Shown one piece after another: positions 36,420-48,100 of a DNA stretch of 64,000 nucleotides (its first letter is position 1; every line of letters begins with the position of its first letter). Origin of the DNA: Megaleporinus macrocephalus (lineage: Eukaryota; Chordata; Actinopteri; Characiformes; Anostomidae); assembly GCA_021613375.1 (NCBI GenBank), contig CM038704.1:29753582-29817581 (forward strand). Direction: 5' to 3'. The notes below the pieces were generated by a model, which was not told the DNA's origin, did no database searches, and was given only the letters and a program-made list of their open reading frames with translations. The translations under genes and the position numbers were made by a program.

Positions 36420-37330
36420 ATTTCAGTCTTTTAAAATGCACATAATCTCCACAGTAACCGTACCAGGCACTAAGCCTCGCTCGCCATGTGAAATATTTCA
36501 AATATTTAGGTGATTCATTGCTTTAAAGGATGATTATGGCAGGAAAGAACAGGGCGATACTGTCAGAAGATTTTAGCGATGAAACAGTCTAATCCATTAT
36601 CTTGACAGCTGGAGATTCAGATTCCTTGTTAATGCCGCACATGTAAATTTTACGGAACGCAAACACGTTTCGAGGAGGTCTATGGAAGCCAATTAAATCA
36701 AATACTAGATTACCAAATTACCATTTTATTAACCTAAAGGTTACCATTCCCATGATTTAAAATTGCCTTTAGAAGGACTATTTAAACAGTTCCGCCATGA
36801 ACATCGAGACAAGAGTCATTTAAAGAGTGGGGGGGGGGGGGAAGAAGGAATTAATCAGATGTCACTTCAGATCTACATTTCAAGTCACTATAAACCTCAC
36901 TCCATGATTTACATGTGCTTAAGAGGCATGGAGAATGAGAAGGATTAGGACCTTGTTAAAGAACCAGCACATTTAAAGTAATGGTGGAGTCGACCAACCT
37001 GGGGCAAAGAAAGGAGTCGTGGCATCAGCCGAGCTTAAAAATGAACCTTGACTCCAAAATTCCAAACCATTAAAAATGCCAGAGGAGCATATATCTTTTG
37101 AGATGGGTCAGAAATACAAGTTGCTGCAAGTGCTGATATAATCCTGCCTCCCTCAAGCCTTTGGACTACACAGGATACTTCAGCGGCGTGCAGGAGCGTC
37201 TCCTAACCTCTCTAAATCAGCCTATGGAGGAGGAAAGAAAATATATATCAAAAGGACATTAACCTTTACCATCCATGCAAATATGGGACCTCAATTAACA
37301 GAAGTAAATAATCCTTGTAATTACCCCTTG
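36420..37330. promoter_or_regulatory. candidate conserved non-coding elements
   Basis: Repeat-poor apart from a G13 run at 36829-36841. It contains ATATTTCAAATATTTAGGTG, TCTAATCCATTATCTTGACAG, GCCAATTAAATC and CCAAATTACC words and no coding frame. Uniform complexity suggests one or more enhancers. Inference from composition. Confidence 0.28.
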
Positions 37331-37689
37331 CCCAAACTCATCTGGCATAAACCACAGTAAATGGACCGTTACAACATAAAATGGGTATCTAATTGAAAAA
37401 AAAAAAAAAACCTCTAGGAGGACACTGGGGACTGCTGTACAGCCCAGTCCGCAGCAGCCTGTCCTCTGTGACTGAGTAAATCATTATCTATCAATATGTG
37501 CCGCTCATACACACTACATTACACATCTGCGCTGATATCCAGCCCCGCGTTATTGCAGGCGCTTTCACGTACATTTGGTGTCGTCTCATTTGAAGATTAA
37601 ATTGCTTTTAAGTGATTAGAAAAAAAAAATTCTTCACCTTAAATGTAGTTGATCGGTGTCTAAAATGCTCTTGTTTTGGTATGTGCTGC
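37331..37689. other. non-coding DNA
   Basis: Contains poly(A) runs at 37396-37411 and 37620-37629. The segment between them is GC-balanced, and nothing is recognised. Confidence 0.45.
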
Positions 37690-38040
37690 CCAGCATAGAC
37701 CAGAATGCTGGTCACTGGTAAAACCAGCATGTTGCTGCTATTAAAGCGAAACCTCCGTCTTTGTCATTATTTTTTAGGTTTGAAAATGCTGTTGCCCTTT
37801 TCAGTGTGTATATAATTTAGGATGAATGGACTACAACAAACAATTCTCTGGAAAAAGTCTGGTATAAAACGACAAGTTTTTTTTTTTACTTTGTCTGTAA
37901 AATGATCATTTTGGAGAAGGTTTTGTTCCAACTACAGCAATATGTTATGTTTTTGATTCTGCTTAACAAGCATGACCACGCTGGGTGTCCAGCTAAACCA
38001 GCTCCAGACCAGCATAAGCCAACTTAGACCAGCTATAAGG
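37690..38040. repeat. CCAGC-rich interspersed repeat, interrupted
   Basis: Two segments rich in ACCAGCAT, GCTGGT and AGACCAGC words (37688-37740 and 37975-38040) resemble the two ends of a common fish repeat built from AGACCAGC/GCTGGTCT units. About 235 bases of AT-rich DNA separate them. That insert may be an independent insertion or the element's own centre. Confidence 0.5.
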
Positions 38041-38730
38041 CTACTGTAACTAAGAAGGCTTTCATACAACAGTTAGCGCTGCACTAACTGCATGTCCAAA
38101 TAGTAACATTTGTATCAAACTACAGGCAGTCTGGCCAAAATTTAAGATATATTGTTATGCTAAGAAATGATACTGATGCACATTGAAGGTGTAGATGTTT
38201 CGTGGCCAAGCTGTTTTGAAATGTTTTTTCTAATTAACAAGGCAGATAGTTAATGATATTGTTAGGAAGCTGAATATCTTATTGGTGCCATATAATGTCT
38301 GCAAGTCATCAATAACATGGAGATAACTGATCACCAAAACAACACAAATGGCTTGCCAGATGAGGAGAAAGACAAGCCAAAAGTTAAAGCTAAAACTAAA
38401 TGTGAATATTTTAAGCTATACATCTATAGCTTATTTTTCACTGGCTGAACAGGTAAAAGTTGTATGGGGCATTTGTTTTTATTCACACCATATCCAACTG
38501 TTTAAAAAACATAAAGGCCAAATAATACTGAGAATTTCTTAAGCCGATGAAGCTGAGAGTTGCAGTAGTGAGCTACAGAATACTGAATAACATAACAAAT
38601 AACTGGCTGGAGGGCTTCTTTAAGAAATTAAGAATTCTCAGCAACGATGGACCAAAGACTTAATGCAAATGCAAATATAGCCATTTTATTTACTATCCAA
38701 AACAACCAGTGGACTTGCACAAGGCTTATG
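38041..38730. other. AT-rich non-coding DNA
   Basis: No gene or element recognised. Confidence 0.5.

Positions 38731-38817
<87 letters not shown>
38731..38817. repeat. (AT)n microsatellite
   Basis: An AT dinucleotide run of about 87 bases with one phase break near 38752. It is self-complementary, so it can form a cruciform. The isoleucine/tyrosine frame across it is an artefact. Confidence 0.97.
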
Positions 38818-38819
<2 letters not shown>

Positions 38820-40319
38820 TTGAAATTGCAGGAATTTCCCTTGTATGTACCTCTCTGCCATGAACAGCTTACATCTTAAAAATCAACATGCTACATGCCA
38901 ATACTTCATTTATTTCCATTTTTATACAGAGGAATTCAGCAGCATATTCATAATCATTATGTGTAACAGCCTTCTGTGAAGGTTTTAGATTCATTAGACT
39001 CTTTGGACGTTTACATTACCACCATTGTGAACAATCCTGACTCTGTGTGTTTCTCTAGAATGGAGCATTTGTATATTTTAAAAAATGGAAAGAAATTACC
39101 TTTTTTAAAAAACTCACTGCCTCTTTAGATACAGGCAGGGCTTTTATTCCCATACTACTGCTTTAATAAAGACTGCAAGGCTATGTGGTTTAACACAAAA
39201 TACTATATGTTCTGAGAACGAAACGCATGCTTTTTCAATGATCTCGTCATCTGTTCGCATGCAAACACTACATCACAAACATTAAGTGGACTGTGAGAAC
39301 AGCGTCCTTCTACTCAACTGTTTCCCCTCCGCTCTCCGAGTCTGCCTTGAGGCCATGAAACACTAGCCGTACAAAACTATGACTTAATCATAGACATAAT
39401 CACTGACACTGCTTTTTGCATGCACGTACACACAAACAAAGCGGAGAGAAAAAGTGTGGGGGGGTTGGGGGTGACAATGCTATGAGTCTTAGCAGGACTC
39501 CCAGTTCAAAGCTTATGCAAATCTGTTTGCGGTATTCAAACAGAGACTATTTTAAAGGGTGGGGGGAACAATTCACATGGAGGATAAATGTGTTTTCACT
39601 ACGCCCAGACAGTAATGCGTTCATTTCCCTTCATTATTTGTAAGAGTCAGTGGCAATATCCTTCTGAAATAAGCATGACATTGGAGACCCAGTGGAAAAT
39701 TGGAGGAGAACAGAAAGCCTTTAATTTACTTGGTGCCAGAGGGCAGAGGGGAGAGGCACCAAATGGAAGATCTGCATCGTCGAAAAAAAAAAAAGTTAAG
39801 AGTTACTTGCCAGGCGTCCATGCCCTTGTTTCCCATGCAATATGACCTAAATGCTGCAGATAGGCACTGTACAGTCATAATAGAGGTTTCCAATGGTAAT
39901 TTGATATGACACTGTTCCAGTGCAGGCCTACAGGTATTCTTCAAGCCTGTAAATTACACAGCAACGAGCCAAAGTCCTGTGGCCAGTCATTGCTATTTCA
40001 CCACATACGGTGCCGTCAAACTGCCTAGCATCCAATGATGGGCTTAAGACAACCTCTATTTAAATCGCCAGTAATACTGAGAATTTCACTGCCATACATG
40101 GAAAACATATTTTCCTTTTTTTCTCTCTCTTAGCAGCTTTTTTTTTGTTTTTGTTTTTTTTCCTTGCTCTGATATTAACATTTTGCTTGTGGCAAGTGGA
40201 GCTAATGTGGATTGGTATTTTCATTATAAGACAGCCCACAGCCATACTCAGCTGTATCTGTGGCTTCCAAATTGAGCTGTAAATTTTGAGAGCATCTGAC
40301 ACCGTGCCTCGGGCTTACA
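38818..40319. other. non-coding DNA
   Basis: No gene supported. It has a T-rich run near 40114-40160, an A12 run near 39783 and a G-rich word near 39459. The frames at 39588-39944 on both strands overlap each other antisense and lack domains. Confidence 0.45.
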
Positions 40320-40945
40320 TCAGAATACTAACAGGATGACGACGACGTTTCTGTCTCAGTAATGCGAGCCACACCATACATCAGGTCAAGCCGGAACGCC
40401 GGCCAGCTAGAGCGTGTTGCCGTTCAGGACTATTCCAGACACGATGCTCTTTAAGTATCTCGGCCCATCCGGAAGAAAAGGTAATGAACGGAGCTGTTTA
40501 AAGCGGATTTACTGCCACGTTTAAACCAGATCACTCTGAATTCGGAATTATTCATAAGACTTTTAAGCGGCGTTTGTCACCCAGCCCGTCGCTGTTTTGG
40601 TGGCAATGGATGCATTCTCCATAGTTTATCATATAAACTCCCTCTTTATCTGCCAGTGAAATGCAAAGTCTTCGTGCACCCGAATCAATCCAGACTTTAA
40701 TTAAAGAGGATATTACCACAATAAGGAAATGCAATCTACGCCCTGCCACAATAACCCGTGAGACAATGAGGGGGACGAAAGGAGGACACGTGCGGATGCA
40801 GATCATTTACATGCTTAGCAGACCTGTGAGTGTCACCCCACCAATCAAACGCATCCAGAAAACAGAGGCCGGAACTGGGATGGAACACAGAAGAGTTTCT
40901 GTATGCGCTTTTAACAACAATGTGGAAAAATGTCAAAGCATAACT
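40320..40945. other. repeat-poor non-coding DNA with higher CpG
   Basis: Locally richer in CpG (GCCGGAACGCCGGCC, GGATGACGACGACG), with opposing frames at 40552-40806 (-) and 40661-41041 (+). The + frame ends in an (IY)n tract from the neighbouring AT repeat. Neither shows a recognised domain. It could be a regulatory block or an undetected old element. Confidence 0.35.
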
Positions 40946-40953
40946 TATATATA

Positions 40954-41038
<85 letters not shown>
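40946..41038. repeat. (AT)n microsatellite
   Basis: A TA/AT run with a GTGTGT interruption near 40959-40964. Confidence 0.97.
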
Positions 41039-41040
<2 letters not shown>

Positions 41041-44000
41041 AGATAAGAGATATTGAGATAAGATAATCAATAAGATATATTGATCACAATGCTTTATATA
41101 TTGCACAAGAGAAGACAAACGTTAAATAGAACATAAAGAGAGTGCTACAGAAGAGCTGTTAACAACAGATAATATAAAGTGAGAAGATTCTATTTACACA
41201 TACATATGTACTATTGCACTAATAAAGATATGAGGTAGTTAAAAAAGAAACTATCAATAAAAAGATTATTGTTAGGTGCCACAGTGACAACAGCAGTCAG
41301 TCTAGAGAGCAGAAATAAAGTGAAATTGTAGCAGCAGTAGCCGGCCTGATAAAAATAGATGAAAGTGGATAATAGTAATAACACAAATATAAATCTAAAT
41401 TTAAACTGGACATGTATCAGCGGGTGAAACTGAAATTCTTTTTGCAGCAGTCAGCTTCATATTCTAGAAAAAGAAGCAGTGTGTCTGGTACAGAACTGAA
41501 TTACTTTTAGCTAAGATAAATCAGCTTCTACTGACTGGTTTTAAACGTATTTAAAAGCACATATTGAAACTCCTTTGGAACAGATGTGGTTTGAACACCT
41601 GAAAAGTTTGACTGCTGATGAGTGCTGACATCTCAACAAGCGAACAAAGTGCATGGCCCTTGGCCGCATTCCCAAGGTAGGCCTTTTCTCAGTTGTAACT
41701 TGAGTTTTTTTCCAGATAAAAATCTGAACAGCTTTCTAATTAATTTGAAGAAATTTCAGCCAACAAAGAACAAAATAATCATTTGTGTAAGATTTGAAAA
41801 GCTAAACTTGTAACGAGCAGTCTAACAGACCTACTCATGCTTCACTAACAAACGTGTCCTATCATGGCTACTTTTGCAAAAAGCTTAACACAATCTTTCT
41901 TAACAAGCTTAACAGATCATATTCAACTCAATAAGAAAAAAGTAGCGCTCAAATCAGTTCTCAACAAATTACACATGCGTGGTGTAATTGAACTTCAACA
42001 TAGTGACACATTTGTTGCTGTTGTTTTGAGCCTAATTATCTTCAACATTATTATTGTCCACCTAACATACTGTAGCGACTGAATGTGTGTGTCTAAGTAA
42101 TTCTTGTACTAAGCTAATGGAGGATATTTTGACAAACATTAGCTTGTAGGGGGTCTTCGCTAGCAATGGAAGCTATTTAATAATGCATTTGTGCACAGAA
42201 CACTGACAGGTAAGCTTGTCATCCATATCATGGCTGATAATTAGCCATGACTCTTGAGTGACAAGCCTGAAAAAGAGCCACCAGGCCCAGACTGATAGCC
42301 CTCAGCCCCCCACCCCCCTTTAGCGTGGCATGGCCCGCAGGCACATGTTTCATATAGCAGACGCCCATGGCAGGCCTGAGATTCGTCCAAAACTATTTCT
42401 GTTTTGTTTCGATGATGAATCCCTTTTAGTCTGAACTGTTTAGAAAGTGGTTTGGGGTTTAAAGATGGCTTTAGGACACTGGAGTTCAAAACTGCAGTTA
42501 ACTGCAGTGATAGATAGACAGACAGACAGACAGATAGATAGATCATTTACATTATTAACAAGAAGAAAAATTACACTTTGTTTTAAAGGGGGGCTTCTAA
42601 CATACAGTGCCTTCTAGCTATATTATAAATAAGGTCAGTGGAGATTGTTTCTGTAGCAGAATCTTGGGCTGTATGTTGGCCTGTACCGGTTAGCATAAAT
42701 GCTCACTGACCTCAGCATATGAGGGCTGATGGGGCCACGTCTACTCAGACATCACTCCAGTGACAGACACTGACTGGCCATACACTCACACACACACACT
42801 CACAAACACAAACGTCCTGCGGGTGGCTGCTCTGATGTGTCAGGTGCAGTTAGGGCCTAGTGCAGTGAGCAGAGAGCGTCACACAGGACAGGATAAAGGC
42901 ATCCAGCAGATACGGGCTTCGGACTGCACAGGGTCAGCGGACCCCTTACCCCCACCCTCATGAATAATAAATAACAAAACATGAGCTTAATTTGGGTTGT
43001 GAAAATGCATAGATGTACTATGATGTCGTTTCAAAGCTGATAAGTTAATATACAAGTTTGAGAACACACTCTTATAAGAGAACACACTTTTGTACATTTA
43101 CACACATTAATACACAATTATTTGCTGACTTGGAGAAGTAGAATAAAATGTGGCTTGTGAAAAAGTTATAGTACATTTAATATGAGTTTATTATTTTAAA
43201 CTCAAAAATTAAATATAAAATACACTGTTAGATTAGCTAAAAAAATCTCTGTTTAACTTTGTTTTCTATTGAAGACCTTTCATTATTGATTTCGACAAAG
43301 AAAATCAATCGCATATGGAATTTAGCTGTTCAAGGTTTTGCATATGACTGTATAATTCAAACGCAACAAATCCATAAAGTACGTTTTTCTCAGGCCAAAC
43401 CTTTGAACGTTTATATATATGCTGGAAAGTTGCCCCATCATAACTGCCTGCTTTGAGCACACAAACTACCAATGACTTTACCAGTGTGCATTACAAAACT
43501 CTAAAATACTGTAATCCAGCACTTAATGGGTCCATATGCTACAGTTTCATTGCATTTTATTGTGTGTTTTCTGAGGTTCACTAATTGTGTTTGCATGGGT
43601 TTAATGTACCAGAACAGTTATAATTGATTTTTACATGATAACATTCCAATCTAAGAATTAAACAGACTGTTTTTGTTACTGGGCCTTTATAACCGATGTA
43701 ATGTAAATATTTGAAATGGCTGCTTGGTATTGTACTGTATTCACAAAGAAGTCCAGCCTGAAACACTCCTCATAATTTTAGCGTGAATGGGTGGAGCAAA
43801 CGGTCTAAAGGCTGAATAGGTGGATGAATACAAATGGTTAGATTTTTGTTATATGATGAGCACAATGAAGGCCAAACAGGGTTTTTGTAGTATTCAGCAC
43901 CGTTTTTGCAGCACTGCACATATTCTTTCTGTTGCATTTAGGACATACTGTAGATTACCCTTTTATAGCTTTACTTAATTAAAATGCCACAAATGGTTCT

Positions 44001-44051
44001 TTGATGCAGAGCCATAAAAGGATCGCTTCTGATTTCAGGTTAAAGTTTTTT
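41039..44051. other. non-coding DNA with small repeats
   Basis: GATAAGA/TATTGA repeats follow the AT run (41040-41085). The segment to about 41460 may be a decayed retroelement end, but this is not established. A GACA/GATA tetranucleotide repeat is at 42509-42543. CA-type repeats lie near 42781-42808. No gene supported; the minus frame at 42241-42546 includes the tetranucleotide repeat and has no domain. Confidence 0.45.
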
Positions 44052-44104
44052 TTCTTCTTCTTCTTCTTCTTCTTCTTATTATTATTATTATTATTACTAC
44101 TACT
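44052..44104. repeat. (TTC)n(TTA)n trinucleotide repeat
   Basis: Eight to nine TTC units pass directly into TTA units and then ACT units, consistent with stepwise point mutation and expansion. Confidence 0.95.
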
Positions 44105-44829
44105 ACAACAATAACTTCTATTACTACTACTAATAATGATAATAAATATACATGTTGCTTATAATGCACTTTTCAAGAACCCAAAGATGCTCACAATTAA
44201 TCAACTCATTAAACAAATCAATGCATAGAGTAAAGAAAGAAAGTATATCAAGCATATTTAAGGGTACAAAACAATACATTTTCCCCTTGCATTCAAACTA
44301 CAGAGGAACCTTTATTCTTAATACTGAATCTACTGACCATTCAGTGGTACAGTCTCCTGATTTATATTATTTAATTATGATCAGGTTTGTTTAAGTTTTC
44401 AGCCTTACATGGTTCCACATACAACATATATTTATAAAATAATACCTGAAGATCTCATGTTTCAGGTGCATTAGCGGAGAGTGGAGAGTGTTTCTGTTTG
44501 AGCTTCCTGTGAGTTCCACCATCTGCTGGCCTGCAGGTCAATAGGTCACTGCCTGCATTTGGTGTGAATGTTTCCCTCGTAAAGGCTCATTTCTCTCTCT
44601 CTCACCGCCGTGCTGCACTGTCCTTTCATCCACACTTGTCAAAACATACACAGCAATAAAGCCTGACCAAACTCTGCAGGTTTTCAGTAAACATTTGCCG
44701 CATTGTGGCGTGTGGGACATGCCTGAACTGTGTGTGGATATTAGGGCTGAGGAGAAGCTTCCACTGCTGAACACCTGGCCTTTGTGTGTGGACATGTGTG
44801 CCTATTTAAACTCTGTGACTACATGAGGG

Positions 44830-44832
<3 letters not shown>
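44105..44832. other. non-coding DNA
   Basis: No gene supported. The minus frame at 44538-44795 has no recognised domain. Confidence 0.45.

Positions 44833-44869
<37 letters not shown>
44833..44869. repeat. (GT)n microsatellite
   Basis: Pure GT run of about 18 units. Confidence 0.97.
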
Positions 44870-44870
<1 letters not shown>

Positions 44871-44921
44871 AGTGATGACAGGGGGTACACACATATGCAC
44901 TCACATACTCATACAGAACTC

Positions 44922-45505
44922 TGAAACAAAGTCAGAGACCACCCTTCATTTGTTTAATTTTCAGTCAAGATGGACTTAATGTACAAGTTATTCTGATTTT
45001 ACAGACTAGATACAAGATCATCCAAATTCAGAAACTTTCCAGAAGTTTAAAAATGATGAAAAGGAAAAGGATAATAAAAATGGGAATTCTACAATTCTGC
45101 AAGATCAGTCACCATCACTGTCAGGACCGTCAGAACTTGAAGCCTCCATCTTCAAAAGACAGGAGAAAATTAAGCTCTACTCTTTCTTCAGATGTGAAAT
45201 ACTACAGGGGTCTCTGTCCTTCTTTTCACTATGAGAGGTTAATGTAGCACCCTGTGTCTGAAAGAATGTGTAGCTGCACAGAGGTGACTTAGAAGTGATT
45301 AGGAAGACCTTACTAAGAAAGGAGCTGGTGGTTCTCAGAACATTGGACTAGCTGAGCTGTGAACATCACTGAATGTGTTTGGGAATATTTGGAATGTGAG
45401 AATCTGAAAATGCATCCTTCTAAAGCAGAGGTGAAAGCACGTTTCTGAAAAAGAATGGAAGCTGTAATAAAAAGAAAAGCGTGGACAGGCTGGTGTGTAA
45501 CTTTC
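44922..45505 (+). pseudogene. decayed Tc1-like transposase (lineage 4)
   Basis: The left part (AAAGTCAGAGACCACCC near 44929) resembles the 5' leader of a fish Tc1-like element. Near 45347-45487 broken frames give segments resembling the C-terminal part of a Tc1-like transposase: a VWEYLE-like word after the region of the last catalytic residue, and the terminal MEAVIKRKAWTG. The catalytic DNA between is shortened and no frame is continuous. It directly abuts the foldback element that starts at 45514, which may have landed in its 3' region. Assignment from memory, moderate confidence. Confidence 0.55.
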
Positions 45506-45513
45506 GATATATA

Positions 45514-46270
45514 CACCGATTAGCCATAACATTCAAACCACCTCATTATATCTACACACATTGTTCATTCTGTCAGCTCCACTTACCATACAGGAACACT
45601 TTGTAGTTCTACAATTACAGACTGTAGTCCATCTGATTTACTGCATACATTGTTTATCCCCTTTTTACCTTATTCTTTAATTGTCAGAACCCCGACAGAG
45701 CAAGTACTACTATGGAGGTGGATCATTCTCAGCACTGCAGTGACACCAATATGGTAGTGGAGTGTTAGTGTGTGTTGCGCTGGTATGAGTGCATCAGACA
45801 CAGCAGTGCCGCTGGAATCCACTAACCAGCAACATCCAGCCAACAGTGTCCTGTGGGCAGCACCCTGTGACCACTGATGAAGGTCGAGAGGATGACCAAC
45901 ACAAACTGTGCAGCAACAAATGAGCTGTCATCTCTAACTTTACATCTACCAGGTGGACAAACAAGGTAGGAGGTATATATAGAGTGGACAGTCACAGGAC
46001 ACAGTGTTTTAAAACTCCAGCAGGACTGCTGTGTCTGATCCACTCTTACCAGTACAACACCACTAACACACCACCACCATGTCAGTGTCACTGCAGGGCT
46101 AAGAATGACCCACCACCCAAATATTACCTGCTTTATGGTGGGCCTTTAGGGGTCCTGATTATTGAAGAACAGGGTGAAAGTGGGTAAACAAAGTACTGTA
46201 TATGGAGCTGCTAAAGTGGATAATGTGTGTAGATACGAGGAGGAGGTTTTAATGTTATGGCTGGTCAGTG
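45514..46270. mobile_element. complete 757-bp foldback (inverted-arm) miniature transposon
   Basis: A non-coding DNA element whose two halves are inverted copies of each other. The left terminus CACCGATTAGCCATAACATT and the reverse complement of the right terminus CACTGACCAGCCATAACATT differ at only a few positions. The similarity continues inward through AGCTCCA, TCTTTAATTGTCAG, CATTCTCAGC, GCAGTGACAC and TCAGACACAGCAGT words for roughly 300 bases per arm, leaving a short central loop near 45870-45950. TA flanks both ends (45512-45513, 46271-46272), the Tc1/mariner target duplication. It has no transposase and would depend on one supplied elsewhere. The transcript of either strand could fold into a long hairpin. 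Partial relatives occur at 29931, 53125, 59407 and 63815. Confidence 0.85.
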
Positions 46271-46559
46271 TATGTTTTAAGCTTTTTCCTGAAAAAAAAA
46301 TATCTTTTAGCTTAATGGGCAATTTGAAAATTCAATAAATTAAGGTTTTTTGCACATTAACAAATATACTAATATGCATACGTCATAAACACATCCACTG
46401 ACAGGTTTTTGAATCAGGATGGAGTGAAAAAGTGTGTGCAAGTATGTGTGTGTGTGTATGTGTGTGTGTGCGTCTGAGACAGCACTCTACTAACTCCACC
46501 ATCCTGTCTACAAATTAAAAAGTTCCCTAGTCTGTTAACTCCCACCAATTTCTCCCTCC
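46271..46559. other. non-coding DNA with TG repeat
   Basis: AT-rich, possibly the 3' remnant of the lineage 4 Tc1 displaced by the foldback insertion. An imperfect TG repeat sits at 46443-46472. Confidence 0.45.
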
Positions 46560-46900
46560 GTTTCCACGGCTACAAACCAGTAAGGCAACCAGTTGTGGCT
46601 GTTATTAATCCTCCATCGGTTTCAATTTGAATGCCTGAGAGCCAATTAAAGCTGTGTGTGATGGAGTCCGCCGCAGGACCTTCCCATGCCTGAACTCAAA
46701 TGAGCTGAGCCTGGGGTGGGGGGCCACGGCCAAGATGAAGAGTGAGAGGGTGGGGGCGGAGGGCAGAAGGGTTAAAGAATTAGAGTTAAATTAGCTTTAC
46801 CCAAACACTGAGGCTGGAGGAGCAGCCCAAGCCTGGCTGGACTATTGATGGAAATTAAAGCTACTATCTGAACTTGTTCATTCAGACCAGCCGGCTCATT
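46560..46900. promoter_or_regulatory. candidate conserved non-coding element
   Basis: A repeat-poor block with GCTGTTATTAATCCTCC, GAGCCAATTAAAGC, GAGTTAAATTAGC and GAAATTAAAGC words, interrupted by a GGGGTGGGGGGCC segment near 46713. No coding frame. Enhancer-like by composition. Confidence 0.28.
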
Positions 46901-47689
46901 GAGTTGTTATTCTGCAGCTGACCTTCTGGCTTCTCTACGTTGGACGCGGCCCATACCAATGCGAGGCTGCAAATACAAATATCTTGGATGCGACTGCATG
47001 AGTGTTTTAACTAAACTGCCAGACTCATGCATTGTAAAGAAAAAGCCACTTTTTACTTCATTTGTTAAATCCAAAGTGCACAGACAGTTCTGGCCTAGGG
47101 CTGCACAATATGACCAAAACACCATTTGGCTATTATTAAAGCAATAGACCATAAGAGTTCTTGCAAATATCACATAACAGATCATCAGGACTGTGAATTT
47201 ATTTGCAATGACACAAGACTTTTATTGCTTTTATTCAACAGCTTTACAAAAATAAAGAAAAACTATAAAGCAAATAAGCCCAGAACATAAATGTCATAAA
47301 TGTGCTTAAAAAGCAGACAACATTTCTGCTACAACAAAGCAACAGGCCTTTGTTTTACCCACAGAGTGCTAAAACCCTGGTCTGGTTCAGCTCAGGCTTT
47401 TCAACAGTTGCTAGATAAACCTGAATGTTGTTTTGTTCCAGCCAGTTCAGTTCATGTTGTTTTCTGAATTCTATTCTGCTTGTTTCTGGCAAATTCCAGT
47501 TTAGTTGTTCTATCAACACAGCTAACAAAAGCTATAAAAGCATGCTTAGGGGCCATGATGGGTTGGAAATTTGATAGGTCAAATATTATCGAGTAGAATT
47601 CATTTATTAACTAGATAATGGTTATCTTATACGTCCAGCTCATATGTCCAGTAGAACAGAATGTTATTTCTATCAACAATATGAAACTC
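46901..47689. other. AT-rich non-coding DNA
   Basis: No gene supported. Opposing frames at 46899-47147 (+) and 46907-47185 (-) are mutual antisense without domains. Confidence 0.45.
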
Positions 47690-48100
47690 AGAATACAATT
47701 CCACTGAGCATCACTCCATTTCAGATGAGCTTGAGCGATGTCAACAGTGTTTCAAACACTGCTTTATGGTACAAGCTGACCCAACAATGTTGACCTTCTA
47801 AGCCCAGCCAACATCAGGGCAATGGACCTACACAAACTTACATTGGTTGCCAGCAAATGTCAGGCCAACGTATTCCCACTGTTAGTGAACAACATAGGCC
47901 TACCATCTAGCATTGGCTGCCAGTTAACATGAGCCAACACTGGGTCAACATACATGGTGAATGGGTGTTGACATAGCTTCCCCTGTGCATAGTAGACTTT
48001 TTTTCCAGATTTCCTGAATTTGTTAATATTATTATGCACTGCAGAGGTTGAGGTACATAAGATTCTCAATGGGGTACGTTGTTCTTAAACAGTTGTAGAT
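47690..48100 (-). mobile_element. antisense Tc1-like remnant (lineage 2), interrupted
   Basis: Near 47720, CCATTTCAGATGAGCTTGAG matches the antisense of the mid-catalytic region of lineage 2. Near 47975-48100, CTGTGCATAGTAGAC and CAGATTTCCTGAATTTGTTA match the antisense of the linker and second helix-turn-helix; on the minus strand this reads VHNNINKFRKSGK. Between them, 47756-47962 is a different repeat made of CCAACATT, GCCAACGT and CAACACTGG-type words, apparently inserted into or replacing the middle of the transposon. Frames are broken throughout. Confidence 0.65.

Noticed and set aside
40661..41041. 126-codon frame
   Set aside because: A third of it is an isoleucine/tyrosine repeat from the AT microsatellite and the rest has no recognised domain; an antisense frame also exists.
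42509..42543. GACA/GATA array as a structured repeat system
   Set aside because: An ordinary tetranucleotide microsatellite without spacers; no CRISPR-like architecture anywhere in this eukaryotic window.
45822..46187. Frames of 89 (-) and 67 (+) codons
   Set aside because: They lie within the foldback element, which is non-coding and palindromic; the two frames come from its inverted arms.
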